This document shows, one piece after another, positions 43,536 to 53,014 of a stretch of DNA of 64,000 nt (positions are counted from its first letter, which is position 1; the number at the start of each line of letters is the position of its first letter). The DNA lies in the NCBI GenBank assembly GCA_964599235.1, contig CAZRDX010000007.1, forward strand, positions 124,001 through 188,000, written 5' to 3'. The DNA comes from DRPN01 sp964599235. Its GTDB lineage: Bacteria; Bacteroidota; Bacteroidia; Bacteroidales; VadinHA17. The notes beneath the pieces are model-generated. The model had not been told where the DNA came from. It was given only the letters and a program-made list of their open reading frames with translations, and did no database searches. A program made the translations under genes and the position numbers.

Positions 43536-44297
43536 ATGGAAAAAGAGAACCTGTTCGGCCCCATAGGGGAATCTCTGACTTTAAGCCAGCGGATCGAACG
43601 GAAGATTGAGGAAGCGATCCGGGAGAAGCGTTTACCGGTAGGGTCGAAGCTTCCCTCGGAAAGGGAGCTTTGTGAGATGTTCGCTGTGAGCCGGACGGCA
43701 TTGCGTGAGGCGCTGCGTCGACTGAGTGCACGGGGCCTGGTGGATATCCGCAAAGGAAGTGGTGTTTATGTCTCCGACTACAACATCAAGGATGCCATTT
43801 CTTCACTCCTGCTCTATTATGACCTGAAGTTCGATCAGGATCTGGTGTTGCAGATCAACCAGGCACGGGCGATGTTTGAGCCGGAGATCGCCCGGCTGGC
43901 CGCACGCAATCGCACCGACGAGCATCTGAAAGGATTGCGTCAGGCGATCGACGATCTGATCGACTGCGACCCGGACAACACCCAGCGGGAAGCCGATCTG
44001 GTGAACCGTTTCCATGCCAAGGTCACCGAAGCCAGCGGCAACTCGTTCGTGATCATCTCCATGGAACCCATCTTTTCCCTCGTCCCCCGGATCCGGAATT
44101 TCATCTATGCCAACATCGAAGGAGAAAAAATGAACATCGTCCGCGACCATGAACGTATTTACAAGGCCATCCTGAACCAGGACGGAGATACCGCCTACGG
44201 CGTGATGAAAGCCCTGATCGAACGAACCAACCGCATCTACCTCGAACATCTCCATAAATACAACGTAGAGGAGGGTATCGCCGGCAGCACTTCCTGA
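43536..44297 (+). CDS. GntR-family transcriptional regulator, FadR/FCD subtype
   Basis: A 253-residue DNA-binding protein. The start at 43536 (MEKENLFGPIGES) is chosen because the promoter element lies just before it and the upstream frame is hydrophobic nonsense. The N-terminal winged helix shows LPVGSKLPSERELCEMFAVSR and ALREALRRLSARGLVDIRKGSGVYV. The C-terminal helical FCD domain has the metal/effector-type residues in NRFHAKVTEASGN and DHERIYKAIL. FadR-type proteins typically sense organic acids such as sugar acids or fatty acyl-CoA. It is divergent from the SusCD operon and may regulate it, although SusCD loci more often use hybrid sensors or anti-sigma systems. Confidence 0.88.
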   Translation: MEKENLFGPIGESLTLSQRIERKIEEAIREKRLPVGSKLPSERELCEMFAVSRTALREALRRLSARGLVDIRKGSGVYVSDYNIKDAISSLLLYYDLKFDQDLVLQINQARAMFEPEIARLAARNRTDEHLKGLRQAIDDLIDCDPDNTQREADLVNRFHAKVTEASGNSFVIISMEPIFSLVPRIRNFIYANIEGEKMNIVRDHERIYKAILNQDGDTAYGVMKALIERTNRIYLEHLHKYNVEEGIAGSTS

Positions 44298-44729
44298 TTC
44301 TTCCTCCGGGAGAAACAGCTCCTCATTTTTGCAACATTCCGTTCATCCGGCTTTCCTGTGTGGACAGCATCCCTCCAGGAAACGACTGCTGAGCAGGATC
44401 ACGAAATCCCCGGTCGGCCGTGATGATCCGGGAAGCCACTCGCTCTCGGGCCCGCATGATCACGGTCCGGGCACGGGTTTCCGGCGGATCCAGGCAGGGT
44501 TGTCCGGACATTCACGGCTGATGGCGCCTTCACCCGGCATTCTTTGCCTGAAGGGCGGGATCCTTCCCACCCACTACCCGGTATTACGTTGACCCGTCCT
44601 GTCATGTAAAGCATCCGCCGTACTTCCCGAAGAACACCTTTCGGGGTGAGAGGTGGTCATTTTTTTCCGACTCTTCCAAAGATTACATATATTTGGTATT
44701 GTGCCATCTTGTTCAAGAAAGTCAGTTTT
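44298..44729. other. Non-coding stretch with a possible decayed PIN-like (DUF5615) gene remnant
   Basis: 432 bases without an intact gene. A weak hairpin GGAG/CTCC followed by TCATTTTT at ~44310-44335 may end the GntR-type gene. On the minus strand, ~44550-44340, two frames joined by one frameshift give LPGSAGNPCPDR and then VIMRARE, SRIITADRGFRDPAQQSF and PGGML. These resemble the PDRxIxxRAxExxRIIITADxDF and PGGIL blocks of DUF5615 PIN-like proteins. The similarity is judged by eye. The rest shows no recognisable coding. Confidence 0.35.
44698..44705 (+). promoter_or_regulatory. -7 promoter element of the AraC-type regulator
   Basis: TATATTTG is an exact TAnnTTTG match, 25 bases before the ATG at 44730. 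Confidence 0.55.
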
Positions 44730-45914
44730 ATGGAGATCACCAGCTATTTCCAGCTCATTCTGCTGATCGGAAGTGCCCTGGCACTTGTGATGGCCTTTTT
44801 TCTGTGGCTTAACTCGTCAGGTCTGTTCCAGAACAAGATCCTGGGCACGATGAACTTTTTCTGGTTCATCATTGTGTTCGTGTTCGCCCTTCAGTCGAAG
44901 GATTTCTATCTCAAGTTCCCGCATCTCTCACGCATCGTATCGATCGTTCCGCTGACGCTTTTCCCGTTGTTGTTCATATACATCAAGTCGTACCTCTCGG
45001 AGGAGCGTTGGCATTTCTGGAACTTTTCCATACACTTCTTGCCTGCCCTGGCTTATCTCATTGCGATCTCGCCATACTATTTCCAACCGGCCGAAGTCAA
45101 GAGGGAGCTGATCGCCAACAATGAGATCCCGGCCTACATTTATGCAGTAGGGAAAGTGTTCGACGGAGTGATCATCCTGCAGGGTATTTTCTATTCTTCG
45201 GCATCGATGCGTCTGATCCAGCATTTCCATCGATCTGTGGGACGACGGCTAACCCGTTCGCAACGTTACATCCTGGACTGGCTCAAGTTCTTTGTGTTGT
45301 CCTATGTCTTTCTCTGGGCCACAGGGGCGGTGGGAGCCATTCTGGAGATGCTCGACATCTCCGTACCGCTCGACCTTTTCAAGGTGTTCTACCTGGGGCT
45401 CACCGCTCTGACGATCAGTATCGGGATCTTCTCACTGCGCCGGCCTGAGATCCTGACGAGGAACATACAGGGAGGGAATATGTCCCATGCGGACGAAAAT
45501 GAAGAGAGGACCAGTCCCGAAGAGGATCTTCATGAGCTGGAACGCATCCTCGATTATCTGGAAAAAGAAAAGGCTTATCTCAAGAACGATCTTTCTCTGG
45601 CCGATCTAGCGGAGGCCACGGGCATTCCCAAGCACCGTATCTCCGCCCTGCTCAACAACGAGCTGGGAAAGAACTTTTATGAAGTGATCAATGAATACCG
45701 CACGCGGGAAGCCATCCGTCTGATGAACGAAGGAAAACACCTTAATTTCACCCTTACCTACATCGCCGAGATGGCCGGTTTCAACTCCAAGGCCACCTTC
45801 AACAGGATCTTCAAGAAGATCACCAAGCAGACCCCGTCGGAATACATCCAGTCACTCTATTCCCGAAAAGAGAAGAGAAAAACCGGCGGAAAAGAAAAAG
45901 ACGGGGAAACATAG
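44730..45914 (+). CDS. Membrane-anchored AraC-family regulator (7TM-type sensor fused to HTH)
   Basis: About 394 residues from the ATG at 44730 (MEITSYFQLILLIGSALAL). The first ~230 residues contain about seven hydrophobic helices (for example FFWFIIVFVFALQ, IVPLTLFPLLFIYI, FFVLSYVFLWATGAVGAIL). After an acidic linker comes a C-terminal AraC DNA-binding domain: LADLAEATGIPKHRISALLNNE and LTYIAEMAGFNSKATFNRIFKKITKQTPSEY. It presumably senses something in or at the membrane and controls nearby genes directly. The closest target is the surface cluster that begins 160 bases downstream on the same strand. The ligand is unknown. Confidence 0.88.
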   Translation: MEITSYFQLILLIGSALALVMAFFLWLNSSGLFQNKILGTMNFFWFIIVFVFALQSKDFYLKFPHLSRIVSIVPLTLFPLLFIYIKSYLSEERWHFWNFSIHFLPALAYLIAISPYYFQPAEVKRELIANNEIPAYIYAVGKVFDGVIILQGIFYSSASMRLIQHFHRSVGRRLTRSQRYILDWLKFFVLSYVFLWATGAVGAILEMLDISVPLDLFKVFYLGLTALTISIGIFSLRRPEILTRNIQGGNMSHADENEERTSPEEDLHELERILDYLEKEKAYLKNDLSLADLAEATGIPKHRISALLNNELGKNFYEVINEYRTREAIRLMNEGKHLNFTLTYIAEMAGFNSKATFNRIFKKITKQTPSEYIQSLYSRKEKRKTGGKEKDGET

Positions 45915-46006
45915 CCTTTCCCCTGTCCAACACCCACATACAAGAACAACGTCTCAATAAAAAAAGACTCATTCGTTTGAATGAAACGGATAGGGGCATG
46001 CTTCTC

Positions 46007-46037
46007 CTTGTTCAGATGTAAAAGGGTACTTTCTTTG
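46007..46037 (+). promoter_or_regulatory. Near-consensus promoter of the surface-protein cluster
   Basis: CTTG at 46007-46010 and TTTCTTTG at 46030-46037 are separated by 19 bases; each is one mismatch from the -33 TTTG and -7 TAnnTTTG consensus. Just upstream (45969-45984) lies the inverted repeat TCATTC, loop GTTT, GAATGA, a possible operator for the AraC-type regulator. Confidence 0.4.
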
Positions 46038-46073
46038 CTGCGGTAAAAATCAATTTTTCAAAAAACAAAAAAA

Positions 46074-48308
46074 ATGAGAACGAAGATTTTAGGGATCTTT
46101 TTGATCGCCGTGCTTTTTCTGGCGGGTTGTGTAAAACAGGATGATATCGACAACCTGCAGAAACAGATCGACGAACTGGAGGAACAGGTGGCCAAAAACA
46201 CCGAAGCCATCCAGAAGGACCTGCTGCAGCAGATCGCTTCGCTTCAGTCGGAGCTGGAAGCACTGTCCGCAAAGACCGACGAAGATAATGAAGAGCTGAA
46301 CGACCTGATCGCCGGTCTTCAGGCCAGTCTTGACACCATCAGCGAGGATGTCGAGAACAATGCCAAGAGCGTATTTTACGGCAACCTGATCACCGATGAG
46401 GATTATGCTGCCTATGTGGAGGCCGGTGCCAATGTGGTGACCGGCAAGGTGGTCATTTCCACCGAGGAACAGGCTGACGTCGTAAGCAACCTGCGCTGGG
46501 TAGGCCAGGAACTGATCTCCGCCGTAGGTACCCTTGAAGGTATCCAGAACGTGGGTGGCGATGTGATCATCACCTCCACCGACACCGTCATCGACCTGAA
46601 AGGAATGGTCTCCATCGGTGGCGATTTCATGATCCCTGTCAATCCCAACCTGAAGAACGTGGTAGCCGACGACCTGATGGTGCTGGCCGGTGAACTGGGC
46701 ATGGAAAGCGGCAACGAGCAGCTCACCTCCATCTCCATGAAGAACCTGCAGGTCGTGGGTTCCATCTTGCTCGAGAACAACTCCGACAACCTCGGCGGTG
46801 CCACTGCCGGCCCCCTCACCGTGATCGAGCTCAACAACGCCCATGTGGCCGGTGACCTGGAGATGTACTACGTGGTCGACAAATACAGCAACACCGGCAC
46901 TTCCTTTTCCATCGGACAGGTCGACGGCGATGTGATATTCGACAACTGCGGTATCGAGACCGTCACCATCGGCACCACCACCCTCCGCGGCGACCTTTCG
47001 ATCACGAACAACAACATCAAAAACTTCCAGCTTCCCGACCTGACGAGTGTGGACGGGGATGTCTATCTGGTGGATAACTATTTCAACACCTCGGGAGGTC
47101 CTGTGAAGGCCACTTACGTGGGTCTGGAGAACTTCAACGTACCCAAACTGGCTGTCATCTCCGGCGACCTGATCGTTGAAGACAACCGTCTGCTGGGGGA
47201 TGTGCTCAACAAGCTGCCCCGCGTCGACGGTGACATCGTTTTTTATGTCAAGAACACCTCTCTCGATGTGATCGCTTTTGAGAGCCTGGAGAGCGCAGGC
47301 CACGACATCCTGGTTGCCGGCCAATTGAACTCCCTCACGGCCTTCAACGCCCTGACGACGGTCGACGACTACCGGTCCGTCAGCCTGGGTGCCGACCTCT
47401 CTCCCTACAACTTCCTGGTAGTAAGCAATGAGATGAAAGTGTTCAACAACCTGGAATCCGCCAACGCCACGCTGAAAGTTAGCCGTTACTTCAACAGCAA
47501 CGGCGGCCTCGGCACCAGCTTCGAGAAGCTTTCCTTCATGAAGAACATCTATCTCTATTTCTTCTATCGTTACGACGATCTTCCTGACAACAGCTTTGCC
47601 TCCCTGAAAAAAGTGGAGAATCTCAAGGTGTACGGTGACAAGTACAAGGCTCTCGATCTGGATCTGAGCAACTCTTTCGCCAACCTCGATTCCATCACGG
47701 GGACCCTCAGCATCTCCAACGACTGGACCTCGTTCACCGGTCTAATGGCCAAGAACATCAACAAGATCAGCTATTACAACAACATCCAGTACCTCGGGAT
47801 GCCCGAGTTGGTTTCGCTCTATGCCACTTACGGTGTGACTTTCCAGGCATATTCGGAAGGGATGACGCTTGATTTCCCCAAGCTGGAGATGATGAACAAA
47901 CTGACGGTCAAGACCCGTGAGGCCGGCGGCGACATCACCGTGAACATGCCGGTGCTGGACAGCTGCAACCAGGTGGTGTTCGACTTCTACTATTACACCC
48001 CCAACAGCATCACGGCCCAGCTGCCCAATCTGACGGAGGTGACCAAGCTGACGGTCAAGTTCAAGGAGGTGCTCGACGCTTCCGAGCTGCTGACCGGCCT
48101 CACCACCCTGGGCGACAACGCCTACAACCGCAGCAACGATGTCATGATCTATTATGTGACGGGACAGACTTTCTGCGGCATGAGCGACTTCTTGAACAAT
48201 CTTGTCAACAAGAACCAGCTTGACCGGGTGATGCTATACAAAGACAAAAAATTGGTCCCGGCCAGCAACGAAACTACAGAGATTGGTCTCCTGACCAGCG
48301 GCTGTTAA
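46074..48308 (+). CDS. Surface lipoprotein with N-terminal coiled coil and beta-helix/L-domain-like repeats
   Basis: A 744-residue lipoprotein (FLAGC, Cys19, then VKQDD, like a surface-export signal). Residues ~22-95 are a heptad-rich coiled coil (IDNLQKQIDELEEQVAK). The rest is made of irregular repeats alternating short strands with turns, such as GGDVIITSTDTVIDLKGMVSIGG, GDLSITNNNIKNFQLPDLTSVDG and SGDLIVEDNRLL. This pattern recalls receptor L-domains or BspA-like leucine-rich repeats. The product probably forms a long surface solenoid that binds protein or glycan. It precedes the SusCD pair, separated by a partial terminator. Confidence 0.75.
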   Translation: MRTKILGIFLIAVLFLAGCVKQDDIDNLQKQIDELEEQVAKNTEAIQKDLLQQIASLQSELEALSAKTDEDNEELNDLIAGLQASLDTISEDVENNAKSVFYGNLITDEDYAAYVEAGANVVTGKVVISTEEQADVVSNLRWVGQELISAVGTLEGIQNVGGDVIITSTDTVIDLKGMVSIGGDFMIPVNPNLKNVVADDLMVLAGELGMESGNEQLTSISMKNLQVVGSILLENNSDNLGGATAGPLTVIELNNAHVAGDLEMYYVVDKYSNTGTSFSIGQVDGDVIFDNCGIETVTIGTTTLRGDLSITNNNIKNFQLPDLTSVDGDVYLVDNYFNTSGGPVKATYVGLENFNVPKLAVISGDLIVEDNRLLGDVLNKLPRVDGDIVFYVKNTSLDVIAFESLESAGHDILVAGQLNSLTAFNALTTVDDYRSVSLGADLSPYNFLVVSNEMKVFNNLESANATLKVSRYFNSNGGLGTSFEKLSFMKNIYLYFFYRYDDLPDNSFASLKKVENLKVYGDKYKALDLDLSNSFANLDSITGTLSISNDWTSFTGLMAKNINKISYYNNIQYLGMPELVSLYATYGVTFQAYSEGMTLDFPKLEMMNKLTVKTREAGGDITVNMPVLDSCNQVVFDFYYYTPNSITAQLPNLTEVTKLTVKFKEVLDASELLTGLTTLGDNAYNRSNDVMIYYVTGQTFCGMSDFLNNLVNKNQLDRVMLYKDKKLVPASNETTEIGLLTSGC

Positions 48309-48337
48309 TTCGATCGACCCTGATACACACATACCGG

Positions 48338-48384
48338 ACCACTCCCTGCCACCTGGTTCTGCCAGGCCAGGGGGTGGTTTTTTT
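48338..48384 (+). terminator. Terminator or attenuator between the repeat lipoprotein and susC
   Basis: ACCACTCCCTGCC pairs imperfectly with GGCCAGGGGGTGGT, followed by seven T residues. Since no clear promoter is seen before susC, partial readthrough could set the expression ratio of the two genes. Confidence 0.6.
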
Positions 48385-48449
48385 CTTTTCCGGCCGGGCC
48401 GGTACCGGCGGACTGATCAGGAACAATGAACCCTAACAGAAACAACATC

Positions 48450-51400
48450 ATGAAACGTTTGCCAGCCGTGCTCGTCCTGCTTCTGCTGATGGCTGTGACG
48501 CTGCATGCCCAGATCACCGTCACGGGGACGGTCACCGACCGTGAGAGCGGCGAGACCCTTCCGGGGGTCAATGTCGTCGTCGAAGGTACGGGCCAGGGGA
48601 CCATCACCGACCTCGACGGCACCTATTCCGTCACCGTCCCATCTGACACAGCGGTGTTGGTTTTCTCTTTTGTAGGTATGGAGACGGTCCGCGAGCGTGT
48701 CGGTGACCGGCGGGTCATCGATGTGGCGTTGGCGCCGGCCACCAGGCAGCTTCAGGAGGTGATGGTGGTGGCCTACGGCGTAGCCACCAAGGAGGCCTAC
48801 ACCGGCTCGGCCGAAGTGGTCGACCGCGAGGTGATCGAGAACAGGCCCGTCACCACCTTCCAGAAGGCGCTGCAGGGCACTACGCCGGGGCTGCAGATCA
48901 CCAGCAGCACAGGCCAGCCCGGAGCTACACCCACGGTACGTATCCGCGGAATAGGCTCGTTGAGCGCCGGCAGCGCACCCCTCTATGTCCTGGACGGCGT
49001 CCCCATGTCGGGATCCCTCTCCGACCTCAACCCCAACGACATCGAGAGCGTCACCGTTCTCAAGGACGCTGCGGCAGCCTCCCTCTACGGCTCACGGGCC
49101 GCCAACGGCGTGATCATCGTCACCACCAAACAGGGCAAAAAAGGCTCCACCGCCATCTCCTTCACCGCCCAGACAGGTCTCTCCTCGCGCATATCAAAAG
49201 GATATCGCCTGATGAACTCCACCGAGTTCTACGAACACTCCTGGATGGGCCTCTACAACCGCGGCCTCCATGACGGCCTCACCATCGACGAGGCCCGCCT
49301 GTTCGCACACGACCATGTTGAGGAGATCGTGGGCTTCAATCCTTTTGCCATCGACGACCCGCTCGATGACAACGGCAAAGTGAAACCCGGCACCCGCGTG
49401 CTCATCGACACCGACTGGCGTGACGAGGTGTACCATACCGGCGTGATCCAGGACTACAACCTCAACGTCTCGGGAGGCAGCGAGAGCACCAAGGTCTATT
49501 TCTCGCTGGCCTATTTCGATGACAGCGGCACCACCATCGGCTCCAACTTCACCCGGTATTCCGGCAAGGTGAACGTCTCGCACAAAGTGAACAAGTTCAT
49601 CACCGCCGGCATGAATAACTATTTCTCCTATTCCGTTGTGAACGCGCCGCCTTCGGGGTCGGGTCATGCCAATCCGGTACGTTCGGCCGAGGTGATCAAT
49701 GCCGCCACGCCGGTATACAACGGCGACGGCACCTTCAACTGGGTGAACACGGCAGTGTATGATTTCAATCCGGTGGGGCTGTCCAAGCTGGACAAATACA
49801 ATTACAAGACGGCCCGGGCGCTGCTGAACGCTTTCCTGGAGCTGCACATCCTCCCCACCCTGACGTTCAAGACCAACGGTTCGTTCGACTACAGCAATGC
49901 GGACAACCTGCTTTTCTACAATCCCGAACACGGCAACGGCGCCGGTGTCAACGGTCGCAGCAGCATGTCGCGTTCCAACAACAAAGCCTGGAACATCTCC
50001 AACCTGCTCAGCTGGCGCAAGCAGTTCCACCGTTCGAGCTTCGATGTCATCGCCGGCCAGGAAGCACACGGCGAGACCTACTCGCCTCTGAGCGCTGAGG
50101 TGACCGATTTCTCCATCCCCGGCGAATACCATCTCATCTGGGGTGCCCAGCCGGGCATGCCTTCGAGCTATTCCACCGAGTGGAACATGATCTCCTACCT
50201 CAGCCAGGTGAAGTACAGCTACGACGGCCGTTACTATGCCACGGCCAGCATCCGTGCCGACGGCAGCTCGCGTTTCGGTGCCAACAACAAGTACGGGGTG
50301 TTTTACTCCCTGGGAGGCAGCTGGATCCTCACCAAGGAAGCATGGATGAACCCTCCCGGATGGCTCAACAACCTTAAATTGCGTACCAGCTACGGCACCT
50401 CGGGCAACAACAACATCGGCAACTTCGCCTCTCTCGGTCTCTACGGCGGCGGGGCCAACTACGGCGGCTACCCCGGCATCACCCCCGTGCAGCTGGCCAA
50501 CGACAACCTCTCGTGGGAGAAGATCACCACCTTCAACGTGGGCGTAGAGTTCTATCTCTTCGATCGTCTCAGCGGCGATATCGAATATTACGACCGCAAG
50601 TCGGACGCCCTTCTCTATTCCAATCCCCTGTCAGCAGCCAAAGGTTTCGGCTCGATCATGACCAACCTGGGTGCCATGGTCAACCGCGGTGTGGAGGGTT
50701 CGCTGAACTACGATGCCGTGAAACGGGACCATCTCACCTACTCGCTGGGCATCAATCTCTCCACCAACCGCAACAAGATCCTCAACCTCAACCAGGACAA
50801 GATCCTGGCAGGCACCAAGATCCTCGAGGTGGGCGGCGACGTCTACCAGTTCTATCTGCGTGAGTGGGCCGGGGTCAACCCCGACAACGGCCGGCCCATG
50901 TGGTACACCCATGCTGAGTCGGACGATGACGAGAACAACAACGGCGAGCCCGCCTCCGCCTACCCCGACCCGCTGGGCAGCGGCAAGATGGTGACCAGCG
51001 AATATTCCGATGCCGAACGCGTACGGATGGGTTCTGCCCTCCCGAAGTTCTTCGGCGGCTTCACCAACGACCTGCGATACAGGAACCTCTCGCTAAGCTT
51101 TTACTTCTATTTCTCCGTCGGCGCCAAGGTCTACAACGGTGACTATGCCACCAACATGCACGACGGCAGCAGTCCCGGCTACAACCTGGCCGCCGATGCG
51201 TTGCGCGCATGGACCCCCAACAATCGTTACACCGATGTGCCGCAATATGTGATCAACAACCAGAGCTACAGCAACCAGCTCTCTTCCCGTTTCCTGCAGG
51301 ATGCCTCTTACCTGCGGCTGAAGAACCTCACCCTCAGCTATAACCTTCCCCGCCACTGGGCAGAGAAAGCCCGGATGAAAGGCCTGCGCATCTACCTCAC

Positions 51401-51527
51401 GGCCGAGAACATCTGGACCCTCACCGGTTACGAAGGGTTCGACCCCGAAGTAGCCATCAACGGCACCACCGGCAACACCATCCCGGGCACGAAGGTCGTT
51501 TCCGTAGGCATCAAACTGGACATGTAA
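48450..51527 (+). CDS. SusC/RagA-family TonB-dependent transporter
   Basis: About 1025 residues from the ATG at 48450 (MKRLPAVLVLLLLMAVTLHAQ); an ATG at 48426 would add eight residues. A carboxypeptidase-like N-terminal domain (ITVTGTVTDRESGETLPGVNV) precedes the plug with VRIRGIGSLSAGSAPLYVLDGV and IESVTVLKDAAAASLYGSRAANGV, then the barrel. It is the channel of the second complete SusCD pair. Its neighbours, a huge subtilisin-like protein and a FISUMP lipoprotein rather than glycoside hydrolases, suggest import of peptides, as for the RagAB system, but this is inferred. Confidence 0.95.
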   Translation: MKRLPAVLVLLLLMAVTLHAQITVTGTVTDRESGETLPGVNVVVEGTGQGTITDLDGTYSVTVPSDTAVLVFSFVGMETVRERVGDRRVIDVALAPATRQLQEVMVVAYGVATKEAYTGSAEVVDREVIENRPVTTFQKALQGTTPGLQITSSTGQPGATPTVRIRGIGSLSAGSAPLYVLDGVPMSGSLSDLNPNDIESVTVLKDAAAASLYGSRAANGVIIVTTKQGKKGSTAISFTAQTGLSSRISKGYRLMNSTEFYEHSWMGLYNRGLHDGLTIDEARLFAHDHVEEIVGFNPFAIDDPLDDNGKVKPGTRVLIDTDWRDEVYHTGVIQDYNLNVSGGSESTKVYFSLAYFDDSGTTIGSNFTRYSGKVNVSHKVNKFITAGMNNYFSYSVVNAPPSGSGHANPVRSAEVINAATPVYNGDGTFNWVNTAVYDFNPVGLSKLDKYNYKTARALLNAFLELHILPTLTFKTNGSFDYSNADNLLFYNPEHGNGAGVNGRSSMSRSNNKAWNISNLLSWRKQFHRSSFDVIAGQEAHGETYSPLSAEVTDFSIPGEYHLIWGAQPGMPSSYSTEWNMISYLSQVKYSYDGRYYATASIRADGSSRFGANNKYGVFYSLGGSWILTKEAWMNPPGWLNNLKLRTSYGTSGNNNIGNFASLGLYGGGANYGGYPGITPVQLANDNLSWEKITTFNVGVEFYLFDRLSGDIEYYDRKSDALLYSNPLSAAKGFGSIMTNLGAMVNRGVEGSLNYDAVKRDHLTYSLGINLSTNRNKILNLNQDKILAGTKILEVGGDVYQFYLREWAGVNPDNGRPMWYTHAESDDDENNNGEPASAYPDPLGSGKMVTSEYSDAERVRMGSALPKFFGGFTNDLRYRNLSLSFYFYFSVGAKVYNGDYATNMHDGSSPGYNLAADALRAWTPNNRYTDVPQYVINNQSYSNQLSSRFLQDASYLRLKNLTLSYNLPRHWAEKARMKGLRIYLTAENIWTLTGYEGFDPEVAINGTTGNTIPGTKVVSVGIKLDM

Positions 51528-51538
51528 ACACCTCAGTC

Positions 51539-52969
51539 ATGATCAAAAACATATCCATATCCATATCCAGATCCTTCCTTCTGTTTGTTGCGGGAGCTGT
51601 ACTTCTGACCTCCTGCGGCAAGGATTTCCTCTACCCAGAGCCCACCACGGCGCTCGACGAGGAGAAGGTCTTCACCACCCTCACCAATGCCCGGGCTGCC
51701 ATGATCGGGGCGTACGACCAGCTGAGCTATTACGGTTTTGACGGTCTTTATCTCCCCATCATGTCGGATCTGACGGGTGAGGACCTGATGCTCAACTCGA
51801 CGAACAACTACAACTGGTTCGTGGCTGTGTACCAGCTCAATGTCCTGCCCAACTACCAGTATGCTTCGCGGCCGTGGCGGGGCGGCTACAAGGTGATCTA
51901 CGATGCCAACCGCATCATTGCCGGCGCTCCCCGCATCGGCGATGCCAGCCAGGAAGAGATCGACGCACTCATTGCCGAGGCGAAGGTGATGCGTGCCTAT
52001 GCCCTGCTGAAGATGGTGGAGGTGTTCGCTCCCGCCTATGCGCGCAACCCGGATGCGCCGGGCATCCTGCTGGTGACCACCCCCATGGCTTACGATGCTC
52101 CCGACATAGGGCGCAGCAGTGTCCGTGATGTCTACACGCAGATCGTCAGCGACCTGCTGGTAGGCGCCCAGGTGCTGGACGACGAGCAGGGCACCGCTTT
52201 CTTCGGCCGGCGTGCCGCCCATGCCCTGCTGGCCCGCGCCTACCTCGACATGGGCATGTGGGAGGATGCCCGTGACCATGCCCGCCTGGCCTACGAAGGC
52301 CTCGAGCTGATGTCGCAGAACGACCTCGTCGGCGGCTTCTACAGCCCCAACAGCGAAACCATCTTCTCCATCGCCTACACCGCCGAGGACAACAACATCT
52401 ACCTCAGTATCCCCTCTTTCTACTGGCCCGTGGGAGGCTACAGCTCCATGCGTGCCGACAGCCGTTTTGTCGACCTCTTCGCAGCCAGCGACGTACGCCG
52501 TTTCCTTTTCCTGCGTGTCGATGATATCGACCCCGACAACTGGCTCATCCTGAAATTCCAACACAACGAACAAGTGGGCAATGCCCAGCGCATCAGCATA
52601 CGCGCCTCGGAGATGTACCTCATCGAGGCGGAGTGCGAGGCCGAACTGGGCAACGATGCCGCCGCCCAGGAAGCCCTCTACAAGATACAGTCGCGGGCCC
52701 AGCCGGGAGCACCCAGGCCCACCGTCACCGGCCAGGAGCTGATCGACATGATCCTCGTGGAACGCCGCAAGGAGCTCTTCGGCGAAGGATTCCGCTGGAA
52801 CGACATCAAACGCCGTAACCTGCCCCTCGTACGCGAAGGCGACCACTGGGTGAAACTGAACATCCAGCCCGGCGACGAAGACTACTACCGTCTCACCTTC
52901 CCCATCCCCCAGGGTGAGATCGACGCCAACAAAGCACTCGACGAAAAAGATCAGAACGCGGGATACTGA
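51539..52969 (+). CDS. SusD/RagB-family surface lipoprotein
   Basis: A 476-residue lipoprotein (LLTSC then GKDFLYPEP, a classical SusD start). The TPR-like helices include LIAEAKVMRAYALLKMVEVF and AAHALLARAYLDMGMWEDARDHA, and the C-terminus has SIRASEMYLIEAECEAELGN, ILVERRKELFGEGFRWNDIKR and FPIPQGEIDANKAL, all standard for SusD. It follows the SusC gene by 11 bases and forms the lid of that transporter. Confidence 0.95.
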   Translation: MIKNISISISRSFLLFVAGAVLLTSCGKDFLYPEPTTALDEEKVFTTLTNARAAMIGAYDQLSYYGFDGLYLPIMSDLTGEDLMLNSTNNYNWFVAVYQLNVLPNYQYASRPWRGGYKVIYDANRIIAGAPRIGDASQEEIDALIAEAKVMRAYALLKMVEVFAPAYARNPDAPGILLVTTPMAYDAPDIGRSSVRDVYTQIVSDLLVGAQVLDDEQGTAFFGRRAAHALLARAYLDMGMWEDARDHARLAYEGLELMSQNDLVGGFYSPNSETIFSIAYTAEDNNIYLSIPSFYWPVGGYSSMRADSRFVDLFAASDVRRFLFLRVDDIDPDNWLILKFQHNEQVGNAQRISIRASEMYLIEAECEAELGNDAAAQEALYKIQSRAQPGAPRPTVTGQELIDMILVERRKELFGEGFRWNDIKRRNLPLVREGDHWVKLNIQPGDEDYYRLTFPIPQGEIDANKALDEKDQNAGY

Positions 52970-53014
52970 CCCTCGTTGGAACGAAACTTTTGAAATAAAA
53001 AAGCACTCACATCC

